A stretch of DNA of 57,283 bases. It comes from a virus. This document shows positions 22,897 to 32,842 of the stretch, in pieces. The notes under the pieces were generated by a model, which saw only the letters and a list, made by a program, of their open reading frames with translations, did no database searches and was not told the origin of the DNA. The translations under genes and the position numbers were made by a program. How positions within the stretch are numbered: position 1 is the stretch's first letter; every line of letters starts with the position of its first letter. The stretch is taken from positions 1 to 57,283 of the IMG/VR virus record IMGVR_UViG_3300034196_000024; one strand, 5' to 3'.

Positions 22897-25755
22897 TTGG
22901 CTGGCACTCTTGGAACCATTCGTGGTCAGATGGTTCTTGATGTGAAGCAGGCTATCGCCAGTTATACGTCAGCTCGTCTCGCTCACCTTCAGACGGTTAC
23001 GGCGCTCAGGACTGGTGCCGGCGCCATGATTGCTTCTGGAGCAGGGATCGCGGCGGTAGGAGTCGCCATCCTCGCGGGGTTCAAGGTTGCGGCAGATGCT
23101 GCGGCGACCTTCGAGAGGAAGATGGACTATGTCGGGGCAGTCACTAATGCCACGGCATCTGAGATGGAGGCCCTTCGGACAAAGGCCATCCAGCTTGGTC
23201 AGGACACTATTTACTCGGCTGGCGAGATTGCCGACTCGTTCGTGGAGCTGGCTAAGTCCGGTGTTACGACTAAGGACATCATCGGTGGTATTGGCGAGGC
23301 TGTTACTAACCTCGGTGCAGCTGCAGATATCCCCCTAGATACTGCCTCCAACATCATCATGGCCGCGGTGCAGACGTTCCAGCTGGGTGCGGATCAGGCT
23401 GTTCACGTCGCTGACCTGCTGGCTGGTGCTGCCAATGCATCCATCGTTGATGTTGAGGACCTCGGAGTCTCTCTCAAGTATGTTGGTGGAGTTGCTTCAG
23501 CCCTCGGCATTCCCATCGAGAGTGTCACCGATGCCATTGCCCTGCTCGGTACTTACGGGATCAAGGGCTCTACTGCTGGTACTTCTCTTCGGCAGATGCT
23601 TGTTTCTCTGGGTGGTGCTACTGACCCGGCACGCAAGGCGCTTCGAGAGATGGGCATCATCACCGAGGATGGCGGCAACAAGTTCTTCACCGCCGAGGGT
23701 AAGGCCAAGTCCCTTGCAGAGATCTTCCAGGTTCTGCAGGATGCGACTGCTGGCTACACCGACAAGCAGAAGGTTGCGGCTTTCCGCACGATCTTCCAGA
23801 ACCGAGCCCTGGCTGCTGCCCTTGACCTGACCAAGGCTGGCGCGGCAGGGTTCGATGAGATGAACGCGGCCATCAGCAAGACTACCGCCGCGGATGTCGC
23901 TAGTAAGCGACTTGACAACCTCTCTGGTGACATTGAGATCCTCCGGGGGAACCTCGAGACACTCGCCATTGAGAATGGGTCGCAGCTGCAGGAGTTCCTT
24001 CGCAGCCTGGTGCAGAACATCACCTCGGTAGTGGGCTGGTTCGCTAACCTGAGTGCTGGTACCCAGGAAACCATTCTTAAGGTCCTCGGCGTGATCGCGG
24101 TTATCGCGCTGATCGTGGGCACCTTCGGCATCTTCGCCGGCATGATCATGAACATCATTGCCCTAGGACTCCAGCTGGCACCAGTCTTCAAGCTCATTGG
24201 TGCCGGGATCAAGGCAGTCACAGTCAGTACTTGGGCTTTCAACAGTGCCCTGCTGGCTAACCCCATCGCCTGGATCATCATCGCAATCGTGGCTCTTATC
24301 GCCATCTTCGTGCTGCTCTGGAAGAACAATGAGGGCTTCCGGAACTTCATGATCGGCATGTGGGATGCCATCGTAGCGGCTTTCCGTGCCGCGGTTGACT
24401 GGTTCCAGAGTCTCCCCGCCTGGTTCAGCTCGGTGTGGAACAGCATCACATCTGGGGTAAGTACGGCTTGGAACGGCATCATCGAGTTCTTCAAGTCGAT
24501 CCCTGGTATGATCCTGAGCTTCTTCTTGAACTGGACACTGCCAGGGCTCCTCATCAGTCACTGGTCAGAGATTCAGGCGATGGCGGTAACGGCCTGGAAC
24601 AACATCTTGACCTTCTTCCAGGAGCTGCCCGGGCGGATGGCGTCCTTCTTCGCCGAGCTGCCGGGGAGGATCGGGTACTGGATCGGGTTCATGATCGGTA
24701 CTGTGATCGGTCTGCTGATCGACTTCGGTACTGCGGCGATCGATCGTACTACCACCGCATGGAACAACATCGTCGACTTCTTCCAGGCGCTTCCTGAGCG
24801 TATCCTGACCTTCGTGCGCTTCCTGGTTGACCAGGCTATTACGCTCATCGTCAACTTCGTGACGTCCGCGGTGGCTAAGTGGATTGAGTTCCGCGACAAC
24901 ATGGTGGAGACGATCCGGGAGCTTCCTGGGAAGATCCTTAACTTCTTCATCGAGCTCTTCGTCAACGTGGTTAATAAGCTCTTGGAGCTTCGGGAAGCAG
25001 CTCGTACGAAGGCTCTTGAGATTGCCCAGGCCATCGTTCGAGAGATCGAGGCTCTACCTGGTAAGGTGCTCGGCTTCTTCAGTGACGTCTACACCTTCGT
25101 TACCGACAAGCTGGGGCAGGCTCGAGACCAGGCGAAGAGCCTGGGCACTGGCATCTACAACGGAGTTCGAGACGCTATCTTGGGTTTGCCTGACCTGGCT
25201 AAGGACATCTTCGACAAGGTGGTCAAGGCTATCAAGGGCCAGGTTACTAAGGCCTTCGACGCGGTTAAGGACTTCGCTAGTGGCCTCTGGGAGGGCTTCA
25301 AGGATGGGCTGGGTATTCACTCGCCCTCCTACATCGAGCGCGCCATGTGGCAGATCACCGATGTCGTGGGTACTGAGACCCAGAACATGAAGTCTCAGGT
25401 CCGTACCCTTCAGAACCTGGGGAATGGGATCGCTGACCTTGGCACGAACGTTGGTAGTGGGTTCGGCGATAACTTCGCCAAGGAGATCAACACCGTTACC
25501 AGCGAACTTGCGCGGGTCAAGGCCTACCAGGCTGAGCTGGCTAACCTCGGGGTGTCCTCGACTCTCGGGCTGAATGCCGCCAAGGCCACTGGGGTTACTT
25601 CCACACCGACCGTGCAGGTACAGGCTGGCGACACCATCACCCTCGACGTTGACTGGCACGCAGCGCCCAACGACACTATCTCTACGCAACAGCAGGCGCT
25701 CAGTTTGCTGGGGAAGGCTATAACCGTCGTGACCGATGAGGTGGTTACACCATGA
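22897..25755 (+). CDS. Tape measure protein
   Basis: 952 residues starting at TTG 22897, with GAGGAGGTG upstream. Residues 65-320 match the TP901-type tape measure domain (MDYVGAVTNATASEMEALRT, YSAGEIADSFVELAKSGVTT, LLGTYGIKGSTAGTSLRQML). Strongly hydrophobic helices lie around 385-480; the rest is a long series of aromatic-rich helical repeats (FFQELPGRMASFF, FFQALPERILTF). Its length sets tail length and it may form the channel for DNA. Longest gene in the window. Confidence 0.93.
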   Translation: MAGTLGTIRGQMVLDVKQAIASYTSARLAHLQTVTALRTGAGAMIASGAGIAAVGVAILAGFKVAADAAATFERKMDYVGAVTNATASEMEALRTKAIQLGQDTIYSAGEIADSFVELAKSGVTTKDIIGGIGEAVTNLGAAADIPLDTASNIIMAAVQTFQLGADQAVHVADLLAGAANASIVDVEDLGVSLKYVGGVASALGIPIESVTDAIALLGTYGIKGSTAGTSLRQMLVSLGGATDPARKALREMGIITEDGGNKFFTAEGKAKSLAEIFQVLQDATAGYTDKQKVAAFRTIFQNRALAAALDLTKAGAAGFDEMNAAISKTTAADVASKRLDNLSGDIEILRGNLETLAIENGSQLQEFLRSLVQNITSVVGWFANLSAGTQETILKVLGVIAVIALIVGTFGIFAGMIMNIIALGLQLAPVFKLIGAGIKAVTVSTWAFNSALLANPIAWIIIAIVALIAIFVLLWKNNEGFRNFMIGMWDAIVAAFRAAVDWFQSLPAWFSSVWNSITSGVSTAWNGIIEFFKSIPGMILSFFLNWTLPGLLISHWSEIQAMAVTAWNNILTFFQELPGRMASFFAELPGRIGYWIGFMIGTVIGLLIDFGTAAIDRTTTAWNNIVDFFQALPERILTFVRFLVDQAITLIVNFVTSAVAKWIEFRDNMVETIRELPGKILNFFIELFVNVVNKLLELREAARTKALEIAQAIVREIEALPGKVLGFFSDVYTFVTDKLGQARDQAKSLGTGIYNGVRDAILGLPDLAKDIFDKVVKAIKGQVTKAFDAVKDFASGLWEGFKDGLGIHSPSYIERAMWQITDVVGTETQNMKSQVRTLQNLGNGIADLGTNVGSGFGDNFAKEINTVTSELARVKAYQAELANLGVSSTLGLNAAKATGVTSTPTVQVQAGDTITLDVDWHAAPNDTISTQQQALSLLGKAITVVTDEVVTP

Positions 25756-27266
25756 GCGCCGATCAGATCCTGACTTTGTCTAACCAGTTCGACACCATCG
25801 ACCTCTACACCTGGCTCAACCAGGGTGAGGGGGGCGAAGGTCTTGAAGCCTTGGGAGGAATCCTGGGGTTTGGGATGACGGGTCAGAAGAATCACTGGAG
25901 TGAGGGAGCGGGACATGGGGCTCTCTACCGAGGGTCTCGTATCCTCCCCCGAGAGATGAGCATCCCCCTTCGTGCTCAGGCGCGAGACAGGGGGAAGCTC
26001 AACGAGGTTCTCTCTCGGATGTCCTCCATGTTCCTGCCTGACAACGGCCTGGTTCGACTTACTTATGGCCTTCCCGGCGGTGAGACCTGGTACTGCGATG
26101 TTATCCGAGAGGGTGGTGGAGACTTCGCTCGTCGTAGTAAGGACTCCAATAACCGCACCTGGTACAAGGCCACCGTCCTACTGAAGGCCGGCGACCCCTT
26201 CTGGTCGAGGAACACTCCCGGAGTTCTGGTAGTGACTCAGGACACCTCGGGCCGTGGTCTGCTGCCGATGCTCGCTGAGCTTCAGCTCTCGTTTACTCGG
26301 GCCTTCGGTAGTATCACCATCACGAACCCCGGCAACGTGGTCTCGCCGCTCGAGTGGGAAGCCAACGGCCCCTTCACCGAGCTCATTCTCACCGGCTCGA
26401 ATGGCGAGGTCTTGCACTGGATTGGGGAGATCGATGCTGGAGAGGGTCTCAGGATTCGTCGAGGGCGAGTCTTGGACTTCACTGGGGCGAACCGATACGA
26501 CGGCCTCCAGCCCTCTCCCAAGTTCTGGGGCATTGCTCCTGGAGTCTCGCAGATCACAGTGCAGGCCGAGGGTACTTCACTTGGTGCCCTTACTCCCATC
26601 GGCCCTACTCTCAGGACAAACCTGGCAGAGAACCCCTCTTCGGACACGGCTACTAACTCGTTCAACGACCCGGCGTTCGGAACTGAGTCGACTACTCGAG
26701 AAGCTACCCTGGGTTACTCGGGTATCGGGTTTACTCGCATGCTCTGGAGTGCCCCCAGTACTACAACGGCCAGTGGAGTTCAGCTCTCCGGTGGTGCTCG
26801 TAGTATTGGGAATGCCTCGCTTACGGTGCTTGCCGGAGATCACTACTCGTTCTCTGCCTACGTCCGCTGCAACCGGGCTCGCACGCTTCGGCCCGTCATC
26901 ATGCACTCAAGCAGCCCGACGGTCTATGGGCCGGTAGTCAACATCCCAGCTAATACCTGGGTTCGTATGGCCATCGAAGAGACCATGACCGCCAATGACA
27001 CCGCAGTGGGGCTGGCGATCTATGCAGCCGCGGGCAGCCCTTCGCCCACCTGGTCTGCCGGAGACACTCTCGACATCGACGCAGTTCTTATCGAACAGGG
27101 TCCTCTGGGGTCGTTCTTCGATGGAAACTCCCTGCGATCTGAGGCCGGCTGGTACGATTGGGTGGGAACTGCGGGCAACAGCCAGTCGTTCTCACGAGCT
27201 GCTGAGTTCCAGGGGGTCTCTTCAGTCATTGGTCGCTGGCGGCCGCAACGATGGGCGGTGGTCTGA
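25752..27266 (+). CDS. Distal-tail-type minor tail protein with C-terminal sugar-binding-like domain
   Basis: 504 residues, overlapping the tape measure stop (ATGA). Residues 1-270 have the pattern of actinophage distal tail proteins (LYRGSRILPREMSIPLRAQA, then FLPDNGLVRLTYGLP and KATVLLKAGDPFW). Residues 280-490 look like a jelly-roll carbohydrate-binding module (NLAENPSSD at its start, then SFSAYVRC, VNIPANTWVRM, DIDAVLIEQGPLGSFFDGNS). It would form the tail-tip ring and contribute to host recognition. Confidence 0.72.
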   Translation: MSADQILTLSNQFDTIDLYTWLNQGEGGEGLEALGGILGFGMTGQKNHWSEGAGHGALYRGSRILPREMSIPLRAQARDRGKLNEVLSRMSSMFLPDNGLVRLTYGLPGGETWYCDVIREGGGDFARRSKDSNNRTWYKATVLLKAGDPFWSRNTPGVLVVTQDTSGRGLLPMLAELQLSFTRAFGSITITNPGNVVSPLEWEANGPFTELILTGSNGEVLHWIGEIDAGEGLRIRRGRVLDFTGANRYDGLQPSPKFWGIAPGVSQITVQAEGTSLGALTPIGPTLRTNLAENPSSDTATNSFNDPAFGTESTTREATLGYSGIGFTRMLWSAPSTTTASGVQLSGGARSIGNASLTVLAGDHYSFSAYVRCNRARTLRPVIMHSSSPTVYGPVVNIPANTWVRMAIEETMTANDTAVGLAIYAAAGSPSPTWSAGDTLDIDAVLIEQGPLGSFFDGNSLRSEAGWYDWVGTAGNSQSFSRAAEFQGVSSVIGRWRPQRWAVV

Positions 27267-28837
27267 TGCTACTCGGTGACATCAATGTTGAGGTTCGCGA
27301 CAAGTCGCTGAAGATCCTGGGCCAGATCGAGCCCAAGTACTTGGACATCCAGGCGGTTCGTCGGCACCTCAAGGTTGGTAGCTGGAAGCTGAAGCTGCCC
27401 CAGGAACATGAGCTGGCCGGCGAGCTCTGGAAGCCCGGATCGGGCATCATCATCCGCCTCCGCGATCAGCCCTGGATGTCTGGCCCTACGGATCGCCCCA
27501 AGGAGGAAGCCTCCAAGGACGACCCCACGGGCACCCTCACCTTCTCTGGTGTGGACGATAACATCCTGCTCGACGACGCTCGGGCTTGGCCATCTCCTGC
27601 CCAAGGGAACATCGCGCTTCAGACGGCCTCGAATGACACTCGGTCGGGGCTTTCCGAGACGCTGATGAAGCAGTATGTCAGTGCCAACATCGGGCCTGCT
27701 GCACCTACCTCCCGACGCGGGCTGTTCGCTCAGAAGCTCATCATCCAGGCTGACAGCCACCGCGGACCCACCATCACGAAGAGCCCCCGGTTCCAGAAGC
27801 TCATCGAGCTCTTGGCTGAGATCGGGGTGTACTCTAGCCTTGGGTTTCGGGTCATTCAGGTGGGCGAGCTTCTTGAGTTCCAGGTGTACGACGTTACAGA
27901 CCGTCGACCTTTTGTTCGCTTCGACATCGAGAACGGCTCTCTTGAGAGTGAGTCGATCGAGGTTAGCCCCCCCTCCCTTACTCGAGCCCTTGTTGCGGGT
28001 CAGGAGAAGGGGGTAGATCGACAGCTCCTTCAGCGAACGACTACCGTCTCACTTGCGGCCGAGCTGGCTTGGGGACGACAGATCGAGATGTTCATCGATC
28101 AGCGGCAGACGGCGGATGTTCCCGAGCTTGAGCAGGCGGGTGATGGGAAGCTGGCCGAGGGCGGCTTTACTGCTACTGCGGTGAAGGCTATCCCCTCCGA
28201 CGATGAGTCTCGAGAGTACCTCCTGGACTGGTTCGAGGGCGACCAGGTTATGGTGGTAGTCAACGGCCAGGAGGCGGCAAGTACCATCACAGAGGCCTCA
28301 TTCGTCGCATCGAGTGAGGGCATCGCGATCGCTGCTGCTCTGGGAGACGTCACGGGCTTCAAGGCCGATTCCGCACTCGGTGCACGGGTCGATGATACGC
28401 AACGTCGAGTGGAAGCCCTGGAGCGCAATACAGGTACCGACCTCTCGATGTCCTACGACCAGATGAGGGGGGCATCTTCAGTTAACTCAGGGGCTCTTGG
28501 GCCTGGGGTTAGCATCTGGTCTCATGCCTTCCCCAGCCTCCCTATGAAGACTAAGGTCTTCGTAAAGGCCCTGGGTCATGCGGGGTACCCGGCTACTGCT
28601 CTTCAGCTAATGATGTCGGGAACTGCTCCGGGGGGCACCATCACCGAAAACTCATCTCCCCAGTTCATGGGGTGCGCAGCTGCCAGTTGGATCTCTGCAG
28701 CGGAGGGGTTTGCTTTTACCATCCCCGAAGATACTGCGGTAACAGGCTCATTCATCTCAGACCATACCGGAGGAACTACTTATCCGGTCTACTGGCGGCT
28801 CTTTGTTGAGTGGGAGCGAGTCTCCTGGCCGTCCTAG
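27266..28837 (+). CDS. Gp37-like tail tip protein
   Basis: 523 residues. The N-terminus (VEVRDKSLKILGQIEPKYLD, VGSWKLKLP, ELWKPGSGIIIRL) matches the family named after Rhodococcus phage ReqiPepy6 Gp37, a tail hub-like protein of actinobacteriophages. A later stretch (SLAAELAWGRQIEMFIDQRQ) also fits. The last 110 residues form a separate beta-rich domain. ATG 27266 overlaps the upstream stop; ATG 27251 in the same frame is an alternative. Confidence 0.75.
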   Translation: MLLGDINVEVRDKSLKILGQIEPKYLDIQAVRRHLKVGSWKLKLPQEHELAGELWKPGSGIIIRLRDQPWMSGPTDRPKEEASKDDPTGTLTFSGVDDNILLDDARAWPSPAQGNIALQTASNDTRSGLSETLMKQYVSANIGPAAPTSRRGLFAQKLIIQADSHRGPTITKSPRFQKLIELLAEIGVYSSLGFRVIQVGELLEFQVYDVTDRRPFVRFDIENGSLESESIEVSPPSLTRALVAGQEKGVDRQLLQRTTTVSLAAELAWGRQIEMFIDQRQTADVPELEQAGDGKLAEGGFTATAVKAIPSDDESREYLLDWFEGDQVMVVVNGQEAASTITEASFVASSEGIAIAAALGDVTGFKADSALGARVDDTQRRVEALERNTGTDLSMSYDQMRGASSVNSGALGPGVSIWSHAFPSLPMKTKVFVKALGHAGYPATALQLMMSGTAPGGTITENSSPQFMGCAAASWISAAEGFAFTIPEDTAVTGSFISDHTGGTTYPVYWRLFVEWERVSWPS

Positions 28838-28882
28838 TTCAACAACCCCTTCCAGTCACCGCTTAAGTCAGGAGTCCACACC

Positions 28883-29596
28883 ATGACGACAAACAGCTGG
28901 CCTTTCGTTAGTCAGCCCACGACCGACCTGCAGTACTCCAAGCTCTTCCGTGCGCTCCAGCGAACCGGCGTGGTCGGGGTAGTGAACGACACCCAGCTGA
29001 AGGGAAGCGCTAGCTCTGCGGGCATGACCACTTCTGTCGCGCTGGGGGCAGCATTCATCCGGGGCTTCTGGTTCGAAGTGGTTGAGACCCCTGAGACCAT
29101 GGTTCACGCCAACTCCACATCACTGCCTCGGATCGACCGGACAGTCCTGCGGCTGGACTTCAACCAGACCCTGGTGGATCGGGTACAGCTAGCGATCGTG
29201 CAGGGCGCCCATGCTTCCAACCCCTCCTTGCCCTCGCTCACTCAGGACGTCGATGGAATCTGGGAGATGCCGCTGTACCGTACGACCATCGGCTCGGGCA
29301 TCAGCTCGATTGCATCTTCTGCCGTCCTCGACGAGCGACCGTTCATCGGTCACCAAGTCGATCAGTGGACGACTGACACTCGCCCGAACCCTCCGACCAA
29401 GTACGATGTGGGGTTCAATGAGACTCTTGCTCGATGGGAGTTCTGGAACGGGACGACCTGGGCCAAGCTCTGGCAGGGCATCTCCTGGGCAGACATCTCT
29501 GACCGTCCGGTTAGCAGCACACTGGATGGTCGTGACATCTTCGTTCAAGCGACCGCCCCGGTCGGGAAGAACGGCGACATCTGGTTTGAGGCGTAA
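28883..29596 (+). CDS. Minor tail / upper fibre protein
   Basis: 237 residues. The start NSWPFVSQPTTDLQYSKLFR and the following beta region (TSVALGAAFIRGFWFEVVET, RIDRTVLRLDF) are characteristic of actinobacteriophage minor tail proteins that link hub and fibre. The C-terminal 80 residues (YDVGFNETLARWEFWNGTTW) are fibre-like. A 45-base gap precedes it with no obvious promoter; AAGTCAGGAGTC provides the ribosome binding site. Confidence 0.72.
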   Translation: MTTNSWPFVSQPTTDLQYSKLFRALQRTGVVGVVNDTQLKGSASSAGMTTSVALGAAFIRGFWFEVVETPETMVHANSTSLPRIDRTVLRLDFNQTLVDRVQLAIVQGAHASNPSLPSLTQDVDGIWEMPLYRTTIGSGISSIASSAVLDERPFIGHQVDQWTTDTRPNPPTKYDVGFNETLARWEFWNGTTWAKLWQGISWADISDRPVSSTLDGRDIFVQATAPVGKNGDIWFEA

Positions 29597-29598
29597 CC

Positions 29599-30936
29599 AT
29601 GGCCATCGAGTACGGCGGAGTCTCGGGGAAGCTGCGGGTAGGTATCGATGTCCGAGTCGATGCCTATGACACCAACACGCCCTCCATCAATGTCTACTAC
29701 GACTTCTACGTTCGGAGTGAGGCCTGGGGGTTCAACGACGACCAGGTCCTCAACGTGGGTGGTAGTCGCGGCGGTAGCTTCGGTTACCACATGTCTTCGG
29801 GCAGTGGCCAGACGGTTGAGCTATACGTAGGAACCCTGGTCATCGAAGGCCAGGGCCAGAACTACGGCGGTGGCCCCGTCTACAGCATGTCTGCGACGGT
29901 GTCGGGGAACTCCCAGGGTGGGGCGGCCTCACACAGTCGAGACTTCTCCCTGCCGGCACGACCGCCGAATGTTCCTGGCCTGCCAGGGATCGCGGGGATC
30001 GACAACATCACGCCGACCTCAGCCCGCATTGTGGTTACTGCCGCTGATCCTCGAGGCGCGGGCATCGATGCTTACACCGTCCGAGTACACCGGGTTAGCG
30101 ACGGTGCTCACATGGGGGACCAGGGTGGGGGAACTACAACCTTCACCAACCTGAGTCGAGCTACGGCCTATCACGCCTACGCCAATGCCCACAATGGGGT
30201 TGGCTGGAGTGGTTGGGCTGGACCAGCGCCATTCACCACTGCCGCCACAGTCCCTGACCCCTGCGGAACACCCACAGCATCCAGCATTGGGGCAACGTCC
30301 GCTTACATCAGCTGGGGTATCCCCTCCGATGGTGGCTCTGGCTTCACGGGCTGGCAGCTTCAGGTCGCTCGAGATGCTGGCTTCACCCAGCTGGTGTATG
30401 ACGGCAACATCGGCTATGCCACAGTCTCGGGGCTGCTTCGAAACACTCGGTACTACATCCGAGCTCGGGCATTCAACGCCGTCGGAGCGGGTGGCTGGTC
30501 AGGGACAGGGTTCTTCGACACGGTGGCTGCAGTCCCCGCGGCACCTACGGGCCTGACTGCCACGGCCGTCTTCCCCGATGGCGTCAACCTCTCCTGGGTG
30601 GCTCCCGACAACGGCGGTACACCCATCACGAACTACCTCATTCAAGCCGCTACCAATGCCTCCTTCACCACCGGGCTGACATCTCAGAACTCGGGGACGT
30701 CACTCATCACCGGCGTTGGTAGCCTGCTGCCCGCTACTACCTACTACTTCCGAGTCTTCGCGCAGTCGCTGGCGGGAACTGGCCCCGCATCAGCAGTCTA
30801 CTCCACGGTGACCACTTCCAGCGCCAGAGTCAAGAAGAACAACCTCTGGACCAACGTCCGAGTCTGGGTCAAGGTCGCGGGGGTGTGGAAGGTACCCCGC
30901 ACTCACAAGAAGAAGGACGGTTCCTGGGTCATCTGA
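29599..30936 (+). CDS. Tail fibre with FN3 domains
   Basis: 445 residues. Residues 1-120 are a beta-sandwich N-domain (YYDFYVRSEAWGFNDDQVLN). About 125-410 are three fibronectin type III repeats, each with a PxxPxxxxxT...VVT/SW...Y pattern (NITPTSARIVVTAADPRG; SSIGATSAYISWGIPSDG; TAVFPDGVNLSWVAPDNGG). The C-terminus is Lys/Trp-rich. FN3 domains on tails are thought to give weak carbohydrate contacts. Starts 2 bases after the previous stop. Confidence 0.75.
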   Translation: MAIEYGGVSGKLRVGIDVRVDAYDTNTPSINVYYDFYVRSEAWGFNDDQVLNVGGSRGGSFGYHMSSGSGQTVELYVGTLVIEGQGQNYGGGPVYSMSATVSGNSQGGAASHSRDFSLPARPPNVPGLPGIAGIDNITPTSARIVVTAADPRGAGIDAYTVRVHRVSDGAHMGDQGGGTTTFTNLSRATAYHAYANAHNGVGWSGWAGPAPFTTAATVPDPCGTPTASSIGATSAYISWGIPSDGGSGFTGWQLQVARDAGFTQLVYDGNIGYATVSGLLRNTRYYIRARAFNAVGAGGWSGTGFFDTVAAVPAAPTGLTATAVFPDGVNLSWVAPDNGGTPITNYLIQAATNASFTTGLTSQNSGTSLITGVGSLLPATTYYFRVFAQSLAGTGPASAVYSTVTTSSARVKKNNLWTNVRVWVKVAGVWKVPRTHKKKDGSWVI

Positions 30937-30958
30937 CCTATCCAACCAAGGAGGACGA

Positions 30959-31087
30959 ATGAGCGAGATCCCCGTTGCTGACGCAACGAACTCGAACGAC
31001 GGCGAGCTTCTCGAGCAGACCGAGTTCCCGCCTGACGAGTACCCTGAGCTTCCTCAGGTGACCGTCGACCTCGGCAGGGAGGCCTGA
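30959..31087 (+). CDS. Small acidic protein (42 aa)
   Basis: ATG 30959 follows AAGGAGG. Acidic and Pro-rich (ELLEQTEFPPDEYPELPQ), probably unstructured. Its stop overlaps the endolysin start (TGATG), so it may serve mainly to couple endolysin translation. No family recognised. Confidence 0.55.
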   Translation: MSEIPVADATNSNDGELLEQTEFPPDEYPELPQVTVDLGREA

Positions 31088-32235
31088 TGTCTCTCGCAGG
31101 AGTTCTTGCCGCTGCGGCAAGTCAGATCGGCTACTACGTCAAGCCGGGAGGTCGTACCAAGTTCGGCGAGTGGTACGGCCTGCCCACCGGCCAGTGGTGC
31201 GCCATGTTCGTCTCCTGGTGCGCCGAGCAAGGTGGCGCACAGGCGGCCATCCCGAAGCACGCCTACACCCCCTCCGGCGTGGCCTGGTTCAAGAAGCAGG
31301 GTCGCTGGCACGATGGCACATCGGGTATCGCCCGAGGTGACGTCGTCTACTTCGACTTCCCCGGGGCTCCCGACCGCGTCTCTCACGTGGCGCTCGTGGA
31401 GTCGGTGAACGGCGATGGTTCAATCAACACGATCGAGGGTAACACCTCAGGCCCGAGTGGCGACCAGCGCAACGGCGGGCTCTGTGCTCGCAAGCAGCGC
31501 AAGTCGTACATCGTCGGCTACGGCCGGCCCAACTACGACGCCATCGACGATGACGCCGCGAAGGGCTACCTCGAGCTCGGGGATGAGGGTGAGGCTGTCC
31601 GCGTCATGCAGCTCGCCCTGATCGCAGCGGGCTTCCCGGTCGGCGACGCAGGAGCCGATTCGGACTTCGGCAGTGACACCGAGGCGGCGCTGATCGCCTA
31701 CCAGGCTGCCAAGGGTCTCGAGCCCGACGGCATCTTCGGCGCCCAGAGTCAGACCTCGCTGTATGGAGCCCCGAGTACTCCGACCCCGGCTCCCGCACCT
31801 GCTCCCGCGCCGGCTCCGGTCGACACCACTCCCCGAAACGCCGATGGGTCCATCACCATCGATCAGGACGGGGACGAAGGTGACCAGACCATCTCTCGGT
31901 GGCAGGAGGTCATGGGTACACCCATCGACGGGGTGATCGACAAGGTGAGTACGCTCATCGAAGCCGACCAGCGGTTCCTCAACTCGGTGGTTGCCGCCTC
32001 CCAGATCAAGGACCTCACCGGGAAGTCCCAGCTCAAGACCGATGGCATCCGGGGCCCGAAGACCGACATCGTTCGGCAGTTCTGGCTTCGGAACGCGGTC
32101 AACCCGATCCACCAGCAGAACCTCATCGGACACCCGCTCGACTTCGATGGCATCTGGGGTCGGGAGTCGACTCTCGTCATGCAGTTCGCGCTCAACCACG
32201 CAACAACTCGATCCGGCCAGTACGGTCGAGTCTGA
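31087..32235 (+). CDS. Endolysin: CHAP plus peptidoglycan-binding
   Basis: 382 residues. Residues 1-145 are a CHAP amidase/endopeptidase domain with C38 (GQWCAMFVSW), H100 (VSHVALVE) and E117 as catalytic candidates. Residues 158-205 are a PG_binding_1 domain (LGDEGEAVRVMQLALIAAGF, GLEPDGIFGAQSQ). A Pro/Ala linker (215-230) leads to a C-terminal domain of 150 residues that may bind the cell wall. It hydrolyses peptidoglycan at the end of infection and precedes membrane proteins that could release it. Confidence 0.9.
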   Translation: MSLAGVLAAAASQIGYYVKPGGRTKFGEWYGLPTGQWCAMFVSWCAEQGGAQAAIPKHAYTPSGVAWFKKQGRWHDGTSGIARGDVVYFDFPGAPDRVSHVALVESVNGDGSINTIEGNTSGPSGDQRNGGLCARKQRKSYIVGYGRPNYDAIDDDAAKGYLELGDEGEAVRVMQLALIAAGFPVGDAGADSDFGSDTEAALIAYQAAKGLEPDGIFGAQSQTSLYGAPSTPTPAPAPAPAPAPVDTTPRNADGSITIDQDGDEGDQTISRWQEVMGTPIDGVIDKVSTLIEADQRFLNSVVAASQIKDLTGKSQLKTDGIRGPKTDIVRQFWLRNAVNPIHQQNLIGHPLDFDGIWGRESTLVMQFALNHATTRSGQYGRV

Positions 32236-32243
32236 CGCAGGAC

Positions 32244-32267
32244 GGGGGCCTCAGCGATGGGGCCCCC
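32244..32267 (+). terminator. Short GC hairpin after endolysin
   Basis: GGGGGCC (32244-32250) pairs with GGCCCCC (32261-32267) across a 10-base loop. It may attenuate transcription into the membrane-protein genes. Confidence 0.45.
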
Positions 32268-32298
32268 ACACCTGCTGGGCGAGAGGGGAGGCAAAGTA

Positions 32299-32664
32299 AT
32301 GGAGGAGTTCTTCACGAATAGCTACGTGGGGACCGCGGGCCCTTGGGTCCTCGTTACTCTGTTCGTGATCGCGCTGCTAAGGGGGTTCGTTGTCCCCCGA
32401 TCTGTCCTCCTCGATGTTAGAAGTGACCGAGACGCTCGCCTGGCAGAACTCACTCGTGAGAAGGAGCTTCGGGAAGCCAACCTCATCCAAGAACGCGAGG
32501 ATTGGAAGGAAGCATTCTTCAACTCTGAGCAATCTCGTCGTATCGGCCTAGAACAAATCGCCGAGCTGACTGAGTTGGCTCGGACTGGTACGGCAGTCAT
32601 GAGAAACCTACCCATGATCCCCTCACCGGGAATGGAGGAGCCCCATGGATCGCCCCCCTCGTAG
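32299..32664 (+). CDS. Membrane protein, lysis cassette
   Basis: 121 residues. Residues 14-34 (WVLVTLFVIALLRGFVV) are a transmembrane helix; 38-95 are a charged coiled coil (RDARLAELTREKELREANLI). One-span proteins with a cytoplasmic coiled coil are common beside actinophage holins. ATG 32299 has GAGGGGAGG upstream. It overlaps the next gene by 20 bases. Confidence 0.6.
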   Translation: MEEFFTNSYVGTAGPWVLVTLFVIALLRGFVVPRSVLLDVRSDRDARLAELTREKELREANLIQEREDWKEAFFNSEQSRRIGLEQIAELTELARTGTAVMRNLPMIPSPGMEEPHGSPPS

Positions 32665-32842
32665 CCACCCAGGAGGTCAGCCCATCACAGCAGCAGAGGC
32701 TAAGCAGTCCTCCCAGGATCATCTCGAGCAGGACACTCAAAGGTGGCGAGAGATTCGACCTCTCACCAGCTTCCTACGGCGTAGCCGCATCGACAATCAC
32801 TTGAGCCAGCGCATGGAAATAGGATGGAAGGAGTTCCGATGA
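32645..32842 (+). CDS. Small polar protein (65 aa)
   Basis: Unrecognised; polar and Arg/Gln-rich with a helical second half (RPLTSFLRRSRIDNHLSQRM). It fills the gap between two membrane-protein genes and overlaps both, which is its main support. Confidence 0.5.
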   Translation: MDRPPRSHPGGQPITAAEAKQSSQDHLEQDTQRWREIRPLTSFLRRSRIDNHLSQRMEIGWKEFR